64,000 nt of DNA, from the NCBI GenBank assembly GCA_017408485.1, contig JAFQUM010000014.1, forward strand, positions 1 to 64,000, read 5' to 3'. Origin of the DNA: Clostridia bacterium (GTDB lineage Bacteria > Bacillota > Clostridia > Oscillospirales > Butyricicoccaceae). Both the position numbers and the translations under genes were made by a program. A model generated the notes under the pieces. The model searched no databases. It was not told the origin of the DNA and saw only the letters and a program-made list of their open reading frames with translations. Each line of letters opens with the position of its first letter. The stretch's first letter is position 1. Of the stretch, positions 25,190-34,374 are shown piece by piece.

Positions 25190-27331
25190 TTGACAGAAAA
25201 ATTTGACATAGCCGGTTATTGTCGCATATCTGTTGACGAAGAACTCGATCAGGAAAATACATCCATAGAAAACCAAAAATCGATAATCGAAAAGTACGTT
25301 GAGGACAAGTTTCCGGGTTCTACATTGACACTTTATTCTGATCGTGATCGCTCCGGATATACCTTTGCGCAACGCGAGGAGTATCAGGTGATGCGCAAAA
25401 AACTTATGTCGCACAAGCACGACATTCTCATAATAAAAGACTTTTCAAGATTTGCTCGTAGAGGCGGTCACGGGTTGGCGGAATTGGAGGATTTGCTGGA
25501 TGCAGGAGTCCGTATAATTTCCATCGGTGACAGAATAGACTTGCCCAACGAAGATGATTGGCTGAGAGTTCAAGTTCAGTTCGTCTTTAACGAACTTCCC
25601 GTTACCGATACAAGCAAAAAGGTTCGCAGTGTTGTCAAGCGCCGTCAGGAAGAGGGCAAGTGGATTTGCGCCGCGCCCTATGGATATATCATCAACAAGA
25701 GCAAAAAGTTTGAGATAGTGCCCACCGAGGCGGAGATCGTAAGATTGGTCTTTGATCTTTACACCAACAAAGGCTGGGGCTACAAAAAGATCGCAAACTA
25801 CCTTAGTGACCAAAAGATTCCCACTCCTCGCGAGTCGGAGCGTGACCGCAAGGAAGCCGAAGGCCTTGAATACAAGCGCAAGCTGAACTCCACTTGGAGT
25901 ATAGTAACCGTGCAAGGCATCCTCGACAACGACTTTTACATCGGAACCCTGCGTCAGGGCAAGTATACCCGTAAAAAGATCAACGGCGACGCCATCAAGA
26001 AGGACGAGATGGATCACATCGTCATCGAAAACAACCATCAAGCTATAATCGATTACCGCACCTTCGCGTTAACGAGGGCGGCACGGCAAAAGCGTACCAC
26101 CTCTAACTATCGCGGTGTGAAGAAGAACGACAACCCCTACACGGGCTTCATTTCCTGCGGTGACTGTGGCAGCCCCATGTTCGCTGTGTCGCGTAGTGAT
26201 CTGAAACCGGGGTACATTTGCGGTGCATACCACAAAGTCGGCAAGTCGGCTTGCAGCAGGCATTACATCGCAAACGAAAAGCTCGACGAAATGCTGAAAA
26301 GCTATATCCGTTTGGTTATGGAAAACTCAAAGGATATGCTTGCAAGGCTGGATGAGGACATAAAGAACGAACAAGAGGATATCGCTGTAACCGAGGATTC
26401 CGCAGAAAAGCTGGAAGTGATCGTAGAAGAGCTTCAGGAGGAGCTGAAAGCCACCAAGCGTCAGCACATAAGGGATGTTCTCAAGCACCCTGACCAAGAG
26501 GAGATACTTGAAGAGACCTACGACGCAATAGAGTCCGACATTCAAAGAAAGATCGAAGGCTTGAGAAATCAAATCGAGCTTATAGCCGACAAGCGAAATA
26601 TGATCGTTCGGGTCAACCGCGTGGCAAAGACCGCTATCGATATTTTCAACGACATACTCGCAAAGGATAAGCTGGACAAAAACGACCTTGAGCTTATCAT
26701 AGAGAAGATCGTTGTATATGAAAAACGCATTGAAATATACCTTCAGGCTGATATTGACAGCATACTGAAAAGCGGAACCTTGGAGGATGCCGCAAATTTT
26801 AATTCAGGCATCGAAGATATCTTGAAGAGCCGTATTGTCCAAAGTGCAACCAACCAAAAGGACAAGGTCTTCGATGTCAGTGTTATCAGTGACGGCGAGC
26901 CGTTGGAGATTTTCACCGATGCGGGAGGCGGTGTTATATTTAAAAAGTATTCTCCCGCAGGGGAGCAGAGCGCGACGGCGAGCAATTTGTGCGATTCGAT
27001 GTTTAAGACCTGCTCTCGCCCCATGGTGGTATGTGACCGAGACAGCATAATCGCGTCCTCGGGCAATATGCGCCGTGAGCTGGAGGGCAAGCCCCTTTCC
27101 GCTGATGTGGAACGGATAATGGAAAGCCGACAGCTTAAAAAGAGCGAGGAAGGGCTGCCGCTTTCGCCGTCGGTGCCATCGGCGCAAGCGGCGGTGGTAG
27201 CACCGGTCATTTCGGAGGGAGATCTGTGCGGATGCGTGGCATTTTTGAAGAATGACCAGCCTATTTCGGAGGTAGATGTGCGTATGGCGCAGGCTTCCGC
27301 GCTGTTTTTTGCCCGTCAAATGGAAAATTAA
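25190..27331 (+). CDS. Large serine integrase fused in frame to SpoVT C-terminus
   Basis: Residues 1-150 form the resolvase catalytic domain with the active serine in YCRISVDEE and the arginine motif DFSRFARRG. A recombinase domain (GYIINKSKKFEIVPTEAEIV), a zinc ribbon (CGDCGSPM with later cysteines) and a long coiled coil follow to about residue 560, the full layout of large serine integrases. From about residue 569 the protein is SpoVT: GEPLEIFTDAGGGVIFKKYS and the GAF domain ending FFARQMEN. The integrase has no stop of its own here because integration joined its 3' end to spoVT. The TTG start at 25,190 is chosen for AAGGTGAT at 25,178. It should cut and join attP to the spoVT attB. Confidence 0.9.
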   Translation: MTEKFDIAGYCRISVDEELDQENTSIENQKSIIEKYVEDKFPGSTLTLYSDRDRSGYTFAQREEYQVMRKKLMSHKHDILIIKDFSRFARRGGHGLAELEDLLDAGVRIISIGDRIDLPNEDDWLRVQVQFVFNELPVTDTSKKVRSVVKRRQEEGKWICAAPYGYIINKSKKFEIVPTEAEIVRLVFDLYTNKGWGYKKIANYLSDQKIPTPRESERDRKEAEGLEYKRKLNSTWSIVTVQGILDNDFYIGTLRQGKYTRKKINGDAIKKDEMDHIVIENNHQAIIDYRTFALTRAARQKRTTSNYRGVKKNDNPYTGFISCGDCGSPMFAVSRSDLKPGYICGAYHKVGKSACSRHYIANEKLDEMLKSYIRLVMENSKDMLARLDEDIKNEQEDIAVTEDSAEKLEVIVEELQEELKATKRQHIRDVLKHPDQEEILEETYDAIESDIQRKIEGLRNQIELIADKRNMIVRVNRVAKTAIDIFNDILAKDKLDKNDLELIIEKIVVYEKRIEIYLQADIDSILKSGTLEDAANFNSGIEDILKSRIVQSATNQKDKVFDVSVISDGEPLEIFTDAGGGVIFKKYSPAGEQSATASNLCDSMFKTCSRPMVVCDRDSIIASSGNMRRELEGKPLSADVERIMESRQLKKSEEGLPLSPSVPSAQAAVVAPVISEGDLCGCVAFLKNDQPISEVDVRMAQASALFFARQMEN
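26894..27331 (+). pseudogene. spoVT: 3' part of spoVT (end of AbrB domain and GAF domain)
   Basis: Codons from GEPLEIF to the stop correspond to residues about 31-178 of SpoVT: the last strand of the AbrB swapped hairpin, the linker KKYSP and the GAF sensor domain (MVVCDRDSIIASSGN, VVAPVISEGDLCGCVAF, FFARQMEN). The frame is intact and is translated only as a tail of the integrase. Without the DNA-binding half it cannot act as a normal sporulation regulator. Confidence 0.85.
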
Positions 27332-27353
27332 GAGCTAAAATTAATAAAAAGTC

Positions 27354-27382
27354 TTGATTTTGTGTATTTATAGTGGTATAAT
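27354..27382 (+). promoter_or_regulatory. Promoter of the rimP-nusA-infB operon
   Basis: TTGATT (27,354-27,359) and TATAAT (27,377-27,382) are spaced by 17 bases, directly after the spoVT stop. Confidence 0.75.
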
Positions 27383-27405
27383 CTGCTTGTAAGTGGATGA
27401 TTGTT

Positions 27406-27434
27406 GAAAGAGTGGGAGCGGTTCTCACTCTTTC
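27406..27434 (+). promoter_or_regulatory. Hairpin in the rimP leader
   Basis: GAAAGAGTG and CACTCTTTC pair around an 11-base loop, close to the rimP ribosome site. It may set expression of the operon by attenuation or by RNA stability. No longer T-run follows, so it is a weak terminator at best. Confidence 0.5.
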
Positions 27435-27459
27435 TTATATATTAAGAGAAGGTGCAAAA

Positions 27460-27924
27460 ATGAGAGCAAAAGATTTTATCGCAAAAGTAAAAGCGATGGC
27501 AGAGCCTGTCTGCGCAGAAAACGGACTGTCACTTTGGGATGTTACCTTTGAAAAGGAAGGTGCTTCCTATGTGCTCACAGTGTACATCGACCGCGACGAG
27601 GGTGTTTTTATTGAGGACTGCGAAAAGGTATCCCGCACTATCGATCCTATGCTTGATGCTCCCGAGTTTGACTCGTTGCCCTCATACGTGCTGACCGTCT
27701 CTTCCGCAGGTCTTGAACGCAAGCTTTCCTGTCAGGAGCATTATGACTGGGCAAAGGGTAAGAGCGTTGAACTGACCTTCTACAAGGCGATCGAAGGCGC
27801 AAGCAACATTATCGGTATTCTTGAAAGCCACGAAAACGGCGAGTTTGCTATTCTTTGCGGTGAAGAAAAGAAGACATTCACCGATGCACAGGTAGCGGGC
27901 GCAAGACTTCATTTTGAGTTCTGA
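27460..27924 (+). CDS. rimP: Ribosome maturation factor RimP
   Basis: The 154-aa protein matches RimP: GLSLWDVTFEKEGASYVLTV with VYIDRDEGV, then the C(E/D)xVSRxIDPMLD motif and SSAGLERKL. RimP binds the 30S subunit during assembly of the S12 region. The start at 27,460 is set by GAAGGTG upstream. It opens the operon with nusA 29 bases downstream, the standard Firmicute order. Confidence 0.95.
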   Translation: MRAKDFIAKVKAMAEPVCAENGLSLWDVTFEKEGASYVLTVYIDRDEGVFIEDCEKVSRTIDPMLDAPEFDSLPSYVLTVSSAGLERKLSCQEHYDWAKGKSVELTFYKAIEGASNIIGILESHENGEFAILCGEEKKTFTDAQVAGARLHFEF

Positions 27925-27953
27925 AAAAATTAAAATAGAAGGAGCAAAGGAAA

Positions 27954-29024
27954 ATGGCAAGCGAGATCATTAGCGCATTAGAAGCGTTAGAAAAAGAAAA
28001 GGGCATAAAGAAAGACTATATGCTCGACAGAATTTCCCAAGCACTTGTTGCTGCTTATAAGGCACTTTATAAGCGCGACACACAGGCAGCCGCCATTGAA
28101 AATGTTTTCGTCAACATCGACGAGAAGAGCGGTGCTATCTCTATGGTAGCAGTTAAGACAATCGTTGAGGAGGTCGAAAACCCCGCAACCGAGATCAGCC
28201 TGCTTGATGCAGAGGCTTATTCCAAGACCCCCGCAATCGGCGATCAGGTCAGAGTCCCCGTCAATATGAAGGATTTCGGCAGAATCGCAACCCAGACCGC
28301 AAAGCAGGTCATCATTCAGGGCATCCGCGAAGCAGAGCGTACTATGATCGCCGAGGAGTTTGCTAACAAGCAGCAGGAGATCATCACCGCTTTGGTTACC
28401 AAGGTCGATCCCCGTTACGGAAGCGTTATCGTTGAACTGGGCGGCAAGCGTGAGCATACCGAAGCAATGCTCCCCGCACAGGAGCAGATCGCAGGCGAAG
28501 TCATCACCGAGGGCGACCGCATCAAGGTTTTTGTAGTTGAAGTCCGCGGCGCAGGTAAGGGCCCTCAGATCATGCTTTCCCGTACCCACGCAGGCCTTGT
28601 CAAGAAGCTCTTCGAGCTTGAGGTCCCCGAGATCTCTGAGGGCATAGTTTCCATCACCCATATTGCTCGTGAAGCAGGCAGCAGAACCAAGATCGCAGTT
28701 TCATCCACCAATCCCGAGGTAGACCCCATCGGCGCTTGCGTAGGTCCCAAGGGCGGAAGAGTTGCAGCGGTCGTCAACGAGCTTAAGGGCGAAAAGATCG
28801 ATATCATCAAATACAGTGAAGACCCCGTTCAGTTTGTGGCAGAGGCTCTTTCTCCCTCCGATGTTATTTCGGTTCAGATGTTAGAGGACAACAAGAGCTG
28901 CGTAGTAGTCGTTCCCGACAGCCAGCTGTCCCTTGCTATCGGCAAGGAAGGTCAGAATGCCCGTCTTGCTGCCAAGCTGACCGGCTTTAAGATTGACATA
29001 AAGCCCGAAAGTGCAGCGTATTAA
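27954..29024 (+). CDS. nusA: Transcription elongation factor NusA
   Basis: A 356-aa NusA with the N-terminal RNA polymerase-binding domain (about 1-125), S1 domain (about 130-200), and KH1 and KH2 domains: IGACVGPKGGRVAAVVNEL and later LSLAIGKEGQNARLAAKLTG. It lacks the C-terminal acidic repeats of proteobacterial NusA, as usual in Firmicutes. NusA modulates pausing, termination and antitermination. Confidence 0.97.
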   Translation: MASEIISALEALEKEKGIKKDYMLDRISQALVAAYKALYKRDTQAAAIENVFVNIDEKSGAISMVAVKTIVEEVENPATEISLLDAEAYSKTPAIGDQVRVPVNMKDFGRIATQTAKQVIIQGIREAERTMIAEEFANKQQEIITALVTKVDPRYGSVIVELGGKREHTEAMLPAQEQIAGEVITEGDRIKVFVVEVRGAGKGPQIMLSRTHAGLVKKLFELEVPEISEGIVSITHIAREAGSRTKIAVSSTNPEVDPIGACVGPKGGRVAAVVNELKGEKIDIIKYSEDPVQFVAEALSPSDVISVQMLEDNKSCVVVVPDSQLSLAIGKEGQNARLAAKLTGFKIDIKPESAAY

Positions 29025-29063
29025 ATAATCGATACATTTCTTAAAGGAAGGGAGAGAGAAGAC

Positions 29064-29330
29064 TTGAAAATTCCTATGCGTCAGTGCTCTGCTTGCAGAG
29101 GACATTTTGAAAAAAGACAGTTGCTCAGGGTCGTGCGCACACCGGAAGGGAATGTTGTGGTAGACACCAAGGGCAAAGCAAACGGCAGAGGCGTGTATAT
29201 TTGTAAGAAGGAAGAATGCTTGGAAAAGGCTATCAAAAGTCGCGCTCTTTCCCGTGCTTTGGAGGTTCCCGTTCCCGACGATGTTATAGAAAGCATCAGG
29301 CAGACCATAAAGGAGCAGGCTGATGGATAA
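29064..29330 (+). CDS. ylxR: YlxR/RnpM family RNA-binding protein
   Basis: The 88-aa protein has the YlxR pattern MRQCSACRGHFEKRQLLRVV and GRGVYICKKEECLEKA with conserved cysteines. The start codon is TTG at 29,064 after AAGGAAGGGAG. YlxR proteins bind RNA and are linked to RNase P regulation in Bacillus. It overlaps the next gene by 8 bases. Confidence 0.9.
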   Translation: MKIPMRQCSACRGHFEKRQLLRVVRTPEGNVVVDTKGKANGRGVYICKKEECLEKAIKSRALSRALEVPVPDDVIESIRQTIKEQADG

Positions 29331-29721
29331 CACCTTACACTTTATCGGTCTGATGAAAAAGGCATCGGCTCTGGCGATCGGTGCGGACAATATTTACACC
29401 GCCACCGAGCTGGGCAGAGTGAAGCTGCTTTGCCTGGCGTCAGATACGGCAAAAAACACCGCGTCGTCAATCAAAAATACCGCAGAAAATTGGGAACTTC
29501 CGCTTTTGACCCTGAGCGCCACCAAAACAGAATTGGGTGAGGCATTGGGACAAAAGGAATGTGCCGCTTTGGGCATAACGGATACAGGATTTGCACTGGC
29601 ACTTTGTAAGAAATTGGGAAAGAATACTTATGAAGAACAGCTTGCGCAACAGCTTGAGCGTGAGAAAAAACGCAAGGCAAAAAAGACTGCCGCAGGTGCG
29701 GCAAGAAAACGGAGGAAATAG
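29323..29721 (+). CDS. ylxQ: L7Ae-family ribosomal-like protein YlxQ
   Basis: A 132-aa protein with an L7Ae/L30e/S12e fold (FIGLMKKASALAIGADNI, then KLLCLASDTAKNTASSIKN) and a highly basic tail of about 20 residues. YlxQ proteins bind kink-turn-like RNA; their function is not fully settled. It sits between ylxR and infB as in most Firmicutes. Confidence 0.9.
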   Translation: MDNTLHFIGLMKKASALAIGADNIYTATELGRVKLLCLASDTAKNTASSIKNTAENWELPLLTLSATKTELGEALGQKECAALGITDTGFALALCKKLGKNTYEEQLAQQLEREKKRKAKKTAAGAARKRRK

Positions 29722-29724
29722 CTT

Positions 29725-32136
29725 ATGGCAGTAAAATATAAGCTTTCTGAACTTGCAAAGGACTTTGGTATGGCTCCAAAAGAGATAGCTGCCTTTTTGA
29801 GTCAGTACGGAAAGGTCAATAAGAACAGCTCTCAGACATTGAGTGACGACGAGCTGAATATTGTTTTTGACGTTTTGTCACAGAAGAATCAGATCAAATC
29901 TCTTGCAGATATATTTGCGCCCGCAGCCGCTGCTGCAGAACAGCGCAAGCGCGACAGTGAAGAGAGACTTCTTAAGGAGAAGAAAGAAGCGGAAGAGCGC
30001 GTCCTTGCCGAAAAGAAGGCAAAGGAAGAGGCTCAGGAGAGGGCAAAGAAGCCTCAGGAAAAGAAGCAGCCCGCAAAGGCAAGAGGCGGACAGACGCTTA
30101 CCCTCAATCCCAACGCATCCAATCAGCCTGAAAAGAAGAGCGAGCCCGTGCCGTCTGCAAAGAAGGTACATTATGTTGATACCCGCGGCGCAAATGTCAA
30201 TATGGATAAGTATGACGAGCGCCTTGAGACCCTCGTTCCCAAGCAGGCAGATCATATGGGTCAGCAGGGCAAGCAGAAGTTTAAGCAGAATCAGAAAAAG
30301 CAGCAGCAGTTTATGGGCAACAAGCGCCGTGCCGAGGAGCAGGAAAAGATGCGCCGCTTAGAGCAGCAGGCACAGGCTAAGAAGGTTCCCTTGAAGGTAC
30401 TTATCCCCGAGACCATTGCAGTTGGCGAGTTGGCTCTGCGCCTCAAGAAGACTGCCGCTGAGGTCATTAAGCAACTGATGAAGCTTGGCGTTATGGCTTC
30501 TATTTCTCAGGATATTGATTTCGACACAGCATCTCTGGTTGCTATGGAGCTGGGTGCAGTTCCTGAGAAAGAGGTTGTTGTCACCATTGAAGAAAAGCTT
30601 TTTGACGAGCGTGAAGATACCGCAGAAGAGCTTGTTGAGCGCGCCCCTGTTGTGGTTGTTATGGGTCACGTTGACCACGGCAAGACAAGCCTGCTGGATG
30701 CTATCAGACAGGCTGATGTTGCTTCCGGTGAGGCAGGCGGCATTACACAGCATATCGGTGCATATCGCGTTCGCCTGAACGACAGAGATATTACCTTCCT
30801 TGACACCCCCGGTCACGCCGCATTTACTTCTATGCGTGCCCGCGGCGCTCAGGTTACAGATATTGCGATCTTGGTAGTTGCAGCTGACGACGGCGTTATG
30901 CCCCAGACAGTTGAAGCAATCAACCACGCAAAGGCAGCAGTCGTTCCCATCATCGTTGCAGTTAACAAGATGGATAAAGAAAGCGCCGATCCCGACCGCA
31001 TCCTTCAGCAGCTCACCGAATATGAGCTTGTTCCCGAAGAGTGGGGCGGCACCACAGTCGTATGTAAGATCTCCGCTAAAAAGAAGCAGGGTATCGACAA
31101 CCTGCTTGAAATGGTCCTGCTGACCGCGGATATTCAGGAGCTTAAGGCAAATCCCAACCGTTTGGCAAAGGGTACTGTTATCGAGGCAAAGCTTGACCGC
31201 GGCAGAGGTCCTGTCGCTACTATTCTTGTTCAGAACGGTACTCTTAAGAATGGCGATATAGTCATCGCGGGCACAGCGGTCGGACGTATCCGTGCTATGA
31301 CCGACGATAAGGGCAGAAAGCTTGAAGAAGCAGGCCCTTCTGTTCCTGTTGAGATCATCGGTCTTGCCGAGGTTCCCGGTGCGGGTGACATATTCTACGC
31401 CGTCGAAGATGAGCGTATGGCAAGAACCCTTGCTGAAAAGCGCCGCTATGAAGAAAAAGAAGAGCAGGCACACGCACAGCAGAAGGTCACCCTTGACAAT
31501 CTGTTCTCACATATTGAGACCGGTTCTGTCAAGAGCCTTAACATCATCGTCAAGGCAGACGTTAAGGGCTCTGCCGAGGCGGTCAAGAGCAGCCTTGAAA
31601 AAATATCCAACGAGGAAGTCAAGGTCTCTGTCATCCATTCTGCAGTCGGCGGCGTAAATAACAGCGATATTATGCTTGCCGCTGCTTCCAATGCTATTAT
31701 TGTCGGCTTCAATGTCCGTCCCGAAGCAGGTGTTGCCGATGCAGCACAGCAGGCGGGTGTTGATGTACGCCTTTACCGCATAATCTATGACTGCATCGAA
31801 GAGATCGAGCAGGCAATGAAGGGTATGCTGGCTCCCAAGTTCAAGGAAGTAGTCATCGGTCACGCAGAGGTTCGTCAGACCTTCAAGGTCTCCGGTGTTG
31901 GCACTATTGCGGGCTGCTATGTTACCGATGGTAAGATGCAACGCAAGGAAAAGGTGCGTATCGTTCGTGACAGCATCGTTATCCACGAGGGCGACCTTGC
32001 AACCCTCCGCCGATTTAAGGATGATGCCAAGGAGGTCGCACAGGGCTTTGAATGCGGACTTAGCATTGAAAAGTTTAACGATATCAAGGAAGGCGACATC
32101 ATTGAAGCCTTTGTTATGGAACAAATTCAGCTGTAA
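29725..32136 (+). CDS. infB: Translation initiation factor IF-2
   Basis: This 803-aa protein has an N-terminal IF2_N domain ([19 protein letters not shown]), a charged linker rich in Lys, Glu and Gln, a second IF2_N domain (about 215-265), and a GTPase domain with [13 protein letters not shown] and NKMD motifs, followed by IF2 domains to the C-terminus. It brings initiator tRNA to the 30S subunit. GGAGG precedes the start. Confidence 0.97.
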   Translation: MAVKYKLSELAKDFGMAPKEIAAFLSQYGKVNKNSSQTLSDDELNIVFDVLSQKNQIKSLADIFAPAAAAAEQRKRDSEERLLKEKKEAEERVLAEKKAKEEAQERAKKPQEKKQPAKARGGQTLTLNPNASNQPEKKSEPVPSAKKVHYVDTRGANVNMDKYDERLETLVPKQADHMGQQGKQKFKQNQKKQQQFMGNKRRAEEQEKMRRLEQQAQAKKVPLKVLIPETIAVGELALRLKKTAAEVIKQLMKLGVMASISQDIDFDTASLVAMELGAVPEKEVVVTIEEKLFDEREDTAEELVERAPVVVVMGHVDHGKTSLLDAIRQADVASGEAGGITQHIGAYRVRLNDRDITFLDTPGHAAFTSMRARGAQVTDIAILVVAADDGVMPQTVEAINHAKAAVVPIIVAVNKMDKESADPDRILQQLTEYELVPEEWGGTTVVCKISAKKKQGIDNLLEMVLLTADIQELKANPNRLAKGTVIEAKLDRGRGPVATILVQNGTLKNGDIVIAGTAVGRIRAMTDDKGRKLEEAGPSVPVEIIGLAEVPGAGDIFYAVEDERMARTLAEKRRYEEKEEQAHAQQKVTLDNLFSHIETGSVKSLNIIVKADVKGSAEAVKSSLEKISNEEVKVSVIHSAVGGVNNSDIMLAAASNAIIVGFNVRPEAGVADAAQQAGVDVRLYRIIYDCIEEIEQAMKGMLAPKFKEVVIGHAEVRQTFKVSGVGTIAGCYVTDGKMQRKEKVRIVRDSIVIHEGDLATLRRFKDDAKEVAQGFECGLSIEKFNDIKEGDIIEAFVMEQIQL

Positions 32137-32145
32137 GGAGAAATT

Positions 32146-32538
32146 ATGCCGTCAAACAGCAGTCGTATGGTTCGCATAAACGAAGAGGTTATGCGTAATC
32201 TTGCTACCCTTATCCGTCAGGTCAAGGATCCTCGCATTGCTAACTCTATGGTCAGCGTTATCAGATGCGATGTGACCAATGACCTGCGCTGGTGCAAGGT
32301 GTATGTAAGTGTATTAGGTCAGTTTGACCACAAAGAAATTATGAAGGGCCTTAAATCGGCATCGGGATTTTTGCGTCGCGAACTTGCTCACAGTATGAGC
32401 TTGCGCTACACTCCCGAATTGGTATTCGTTATTGACGATTCCATTGCTTACGGCGCTCATATTGCAGGAATACTGAATAAATTGGATATTCGCAGTGAGG
32501 ATGAAGATGGATCTCAACTCGGCAGCGAGCTTTCTTAA
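32146..32538 (+). CDS. rbfA: Ribosome-binding factor A
   Basis: A 130-aa RbfA: NSSRMVRINEEVMRNLATLI, VKDPRIANSMVSV and LRYTPELVFVIDDS motifs of the KH-like fold. It matures the 30S subunit and 16S rRNA 5' end. GGAG lies close to the ATG, and its end overlaps the start of the DHH phosphoesterase gene. Confidence 0.96.
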   Translation: MPSNSSRMVRINEEVMRNLATLIRQVKDPRIANSMVSVIRCDVTNDLRWCKVYVSVLGQFDHKEIMKGLKSASGFLRRELAHSMSLRYTPELVFVIDDSIAYGAHIAGILNKLDIRSEDEDGSQLGSELS

Positions 32539-33463
32539 GGCTCACGACAACTTCATAATCCTTACCCATCGCCGACCTGACGGAGATACCGTCGGCTCGG
32601 CGGCGGCGCTGTGCCGCGCTCTGCGCAAGCTGGGAAAGACCGCTTTTGTCCTTAAGAATAGCGGAATAAGCCCCAAGCTTGAGCTTTTTACCGAGGGACT
32701 TGTTGCTCCCGAGGGATTCAGAGCGGAGACGGTAGTAGCGGTGGATATTGCTGACGAAAAGCTCTTTACCCTTGAGGCAGAGAGCTTTTTTGGCATGGTG
32801 GATCTTTGCATAGATCACCATCCGTCAAATAGTTTTTATGCAAAAAATACCCTTTTAGACAGTGATGCTTCGGCGACGGGACTTGTGGTATATCGGGTCA
32901 TAAAAGAGCTTGGCGTTGCTTTTGACACCTCGATTGCCGAGGCTATCTACCTTGCTGCTTCTACCGATACGGGTTGCTTTAAATATTCAAACACCACCCC
33001 TGAATGTCATCGGGTCGCCGCTGAGTGTATGGAGGCTGGAGCGGATTTTCATTATATCAATACGCAGTTTTTTGTTGTTAAAACACCCGCCCGTCTTGCG
33101 GTTGAGAGCGAGATATTTGCCCGCTTGATAATGTCGGATGATGGCAAAATAGCCATTTCCTATCTTACGAGAGAGTTTGTTGACAGGATACAAGCAACTG
33201 CCGACGATATGGACAACCTTTCCTCTCTTATGATGCAGGTGGAAACAGCGGTCTGCGGCATTTTGCTGACCGAAAACACCAACCTCGGCACATATCGCTT
33301 GTCGGTGCGTACCCGAGAAGGCGCAAGCGCCTGCGATATCTGTCTTAAGTTTGACGGAGGGGGACACGCCCGTGCCGCAGGCGGAGCTATAAACGGCAAG
33401 CTCCAAGATTGCATAAACAGACTTATGACAGCCGCCCGTGAGGAAATAGAAAAGAATGTATAA
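32507..33463 (+). CDS. nrnA: DHH-family nanoRNase/pAp phosphatase NrnA
   Basis: The 318-aa protein has THRRPDGDTVGSAAAL, the DHHPSN motif and the C-terminal DHHA1 RNA-binding motif GGGHARAAGG. NrnA degrades short oligonucleotides and dephosphorylates pAp. The start at 32,507 is picked from three nearby candidates because GAGG lies six bases upstream. It overlaps rbfA by 32 bases and truB by 8. Confidence 0.93.
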   Translation: MDLNSAASFLKAHDNFIILTHRRPDGDTVGSAAALCRALRKLGKTAFVLKNSGISPKLELFTEGLVAPEGFRAETVVAVDIADEKLFTLEAESFFGMVDLCIDHHPSNSFYAKNTLLDSDASATGLVVYRVIKELGVAFDTSIAEAIYLAASTDTGCFKYSNTTPECHRVAAECMEAGADFHYINTQFFVVKTPARLAVESEIFARLIMSDDGKIAISYLTREFVDRIQATADDMDNLSSLMMQVETAVCGILLTENTNLGTYRLSVRTREGASACDICLKFDGGGHARAAGGAINGKLQDCINRLMTAAREEIEKNV

Positions 33464-34370
33464 CGGAATATTGATTTTTGATAAGCCGAAGGACTTTACC
33501 TCTCACGATGTGGTGGCAAAGCTGCGCGGCATTTTAAGACAAAAGAAAATAGGACACGCGGGAACCCTTGATCCCATGGCTACCGGTGTCTTGGTCATAC
33601 TTTTAGGCAATGCCACCCGCGCCTCCGATTATGCTTCGGCGCGAACAAAGGAATATGTGGCAGGGCTTAAATTGGGAATTACCACCGATACTCAGGATAC
33701 TACGGGTAATGTGCTGACGGAGTGTGAGCACAATGTGACTCGACAGGAGCTTGAGCAAAAGCTTACCGAGTTTTTGGGCACTCAAGCTCAGCTTCCTCCA
33801 ATGTATTCGGCGGTTTCGGTTGGCGGCACAAGGCTATATAAGCTCGCCCGTCAGGGAGTGGAGATAGAGCGCCAAAGCCGTGATATAGAAATAGAAGAGA
33901 TAGAGCTGTTAGGTGAACGCGATGGAGCATTTGACCTTCGCATAGTCTGCTCAAAGGGCACATATATCCGTACCCTTTGCCACGATATAGGTGCATCCTT
34001 GGGCTGCGGCGGCTGTATGTCGTCGCTCAGACGCACTGCTATCGGTGCCTTTAGAGTGGAGGACGCCCTTGACTTTGACAAGGTCAAGCAGCTTCACGAA
34101 GAGGGAAGACTCGAGAAGGTATTATTCCCCACCGACAGCGCTTTTGACGATATGCCGTCAGTATACCTGAACGAAAAGGGGATGTCTCGCGCTGTCAACG
34201 GCGCATTTATCAGCGCCGATGAAATAAACGATGGAAGCATTCCCGACACAGATGTCCTTTGTCGGGTCTATGATACAAAGGGCGATTTCATTATGTTAGG
34301 CCGCGGCGGTGAGCTTGATCGCGGCGGGCGGGCGCTATTCTGCCATAAAACTTTTTTTATCAGGGATTGA
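33456..34370 (+). CDS. truB: tRNA pseudouridine-55 synthase TruB
   Basis: A 304-aa protein: NGILIFDKPKDFTSHDVVAK, the catalytic motif GHAGTLDPMATG with the aspartate, KEYVAGLKLG and CSKGTYIRTL. It forms pseudouridine 55 in the T-loop of tRNAs. It overlaps the nrnA stop by 8 bases. Confidence 0.96.
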   Translation: MYNGILIFDKPKDFTSHDVVAKLRGILRQKKIGHAGTLDPMATGVLVILLGNATRASDYASARTKEYVAGLKLGITTDTQDTTGNVLTECEHNVTRQELEQKLTEFLGTQAQLPPMYSAVSVGGTRLYKLARQGVEIERQSRDIEIEEIELLGERDGAFDLRIVCSKGTYIRTLCHDIGASLGCGGCMSSLRRTAIGAFRVEDALDFDKVKQLHEEGRLEKVLFPTDSAFDDMPSVYLNEKGMSRAVNGAFISADEINDGSIPDTDVLCRVYDTKGDFIMLGRGGELDRGGRALFCHKTFFIRD

Positions 34371-34374
34371 TGAT

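Larger units (their letters stand above)
152..26893. mobile_element. Integrative mobilizable element inserted in spoVT
   Basis: The two halves of spoVT flank this segment: the left half ends about codon 23 and the right half resumes about codon 31, so the crossover lies in the missing few codons. The segment carries a serine integrase at its right end, a MobC-like protein, a relaxase, a Rep-like protein and an oriT-like repeat region, but no conjugation channel genes, so it is mobilizable and not self-transmissible. Base composition is visibly more AT-rich than the chromosome to the right. Cargo is dominated by defence-type genes. The exact att dinucleotide could not be fixed by eye, so the ends are uncertain by about 25 bases. 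Confidence 0.8.

Noticed and set aside
86-27331. A functional skin-like developmental switch of spoVT
   Set aside because: The 5' fragment has a TGA at codon 13 and lacks a codon, so excision as the sequence stands would not give a full SpoVT; kept only as a question.
25190-27331. The integrase-SpoVT fusion as an evolved two-domain regulator
   Set aside because: The two halves of spoVT on both ends of the element explain the fusion by integration alone.
30358-31473. A 371-codon open frame on the minus strand opposite infB (also large ones opposite nusA, the M20 peptidase/hydrolase and the RsgI-like gene)
   Set aside because: They lie opposite well-supported genes, have no ribosome site or family pattern, and arise from codon bias of the coding strand.
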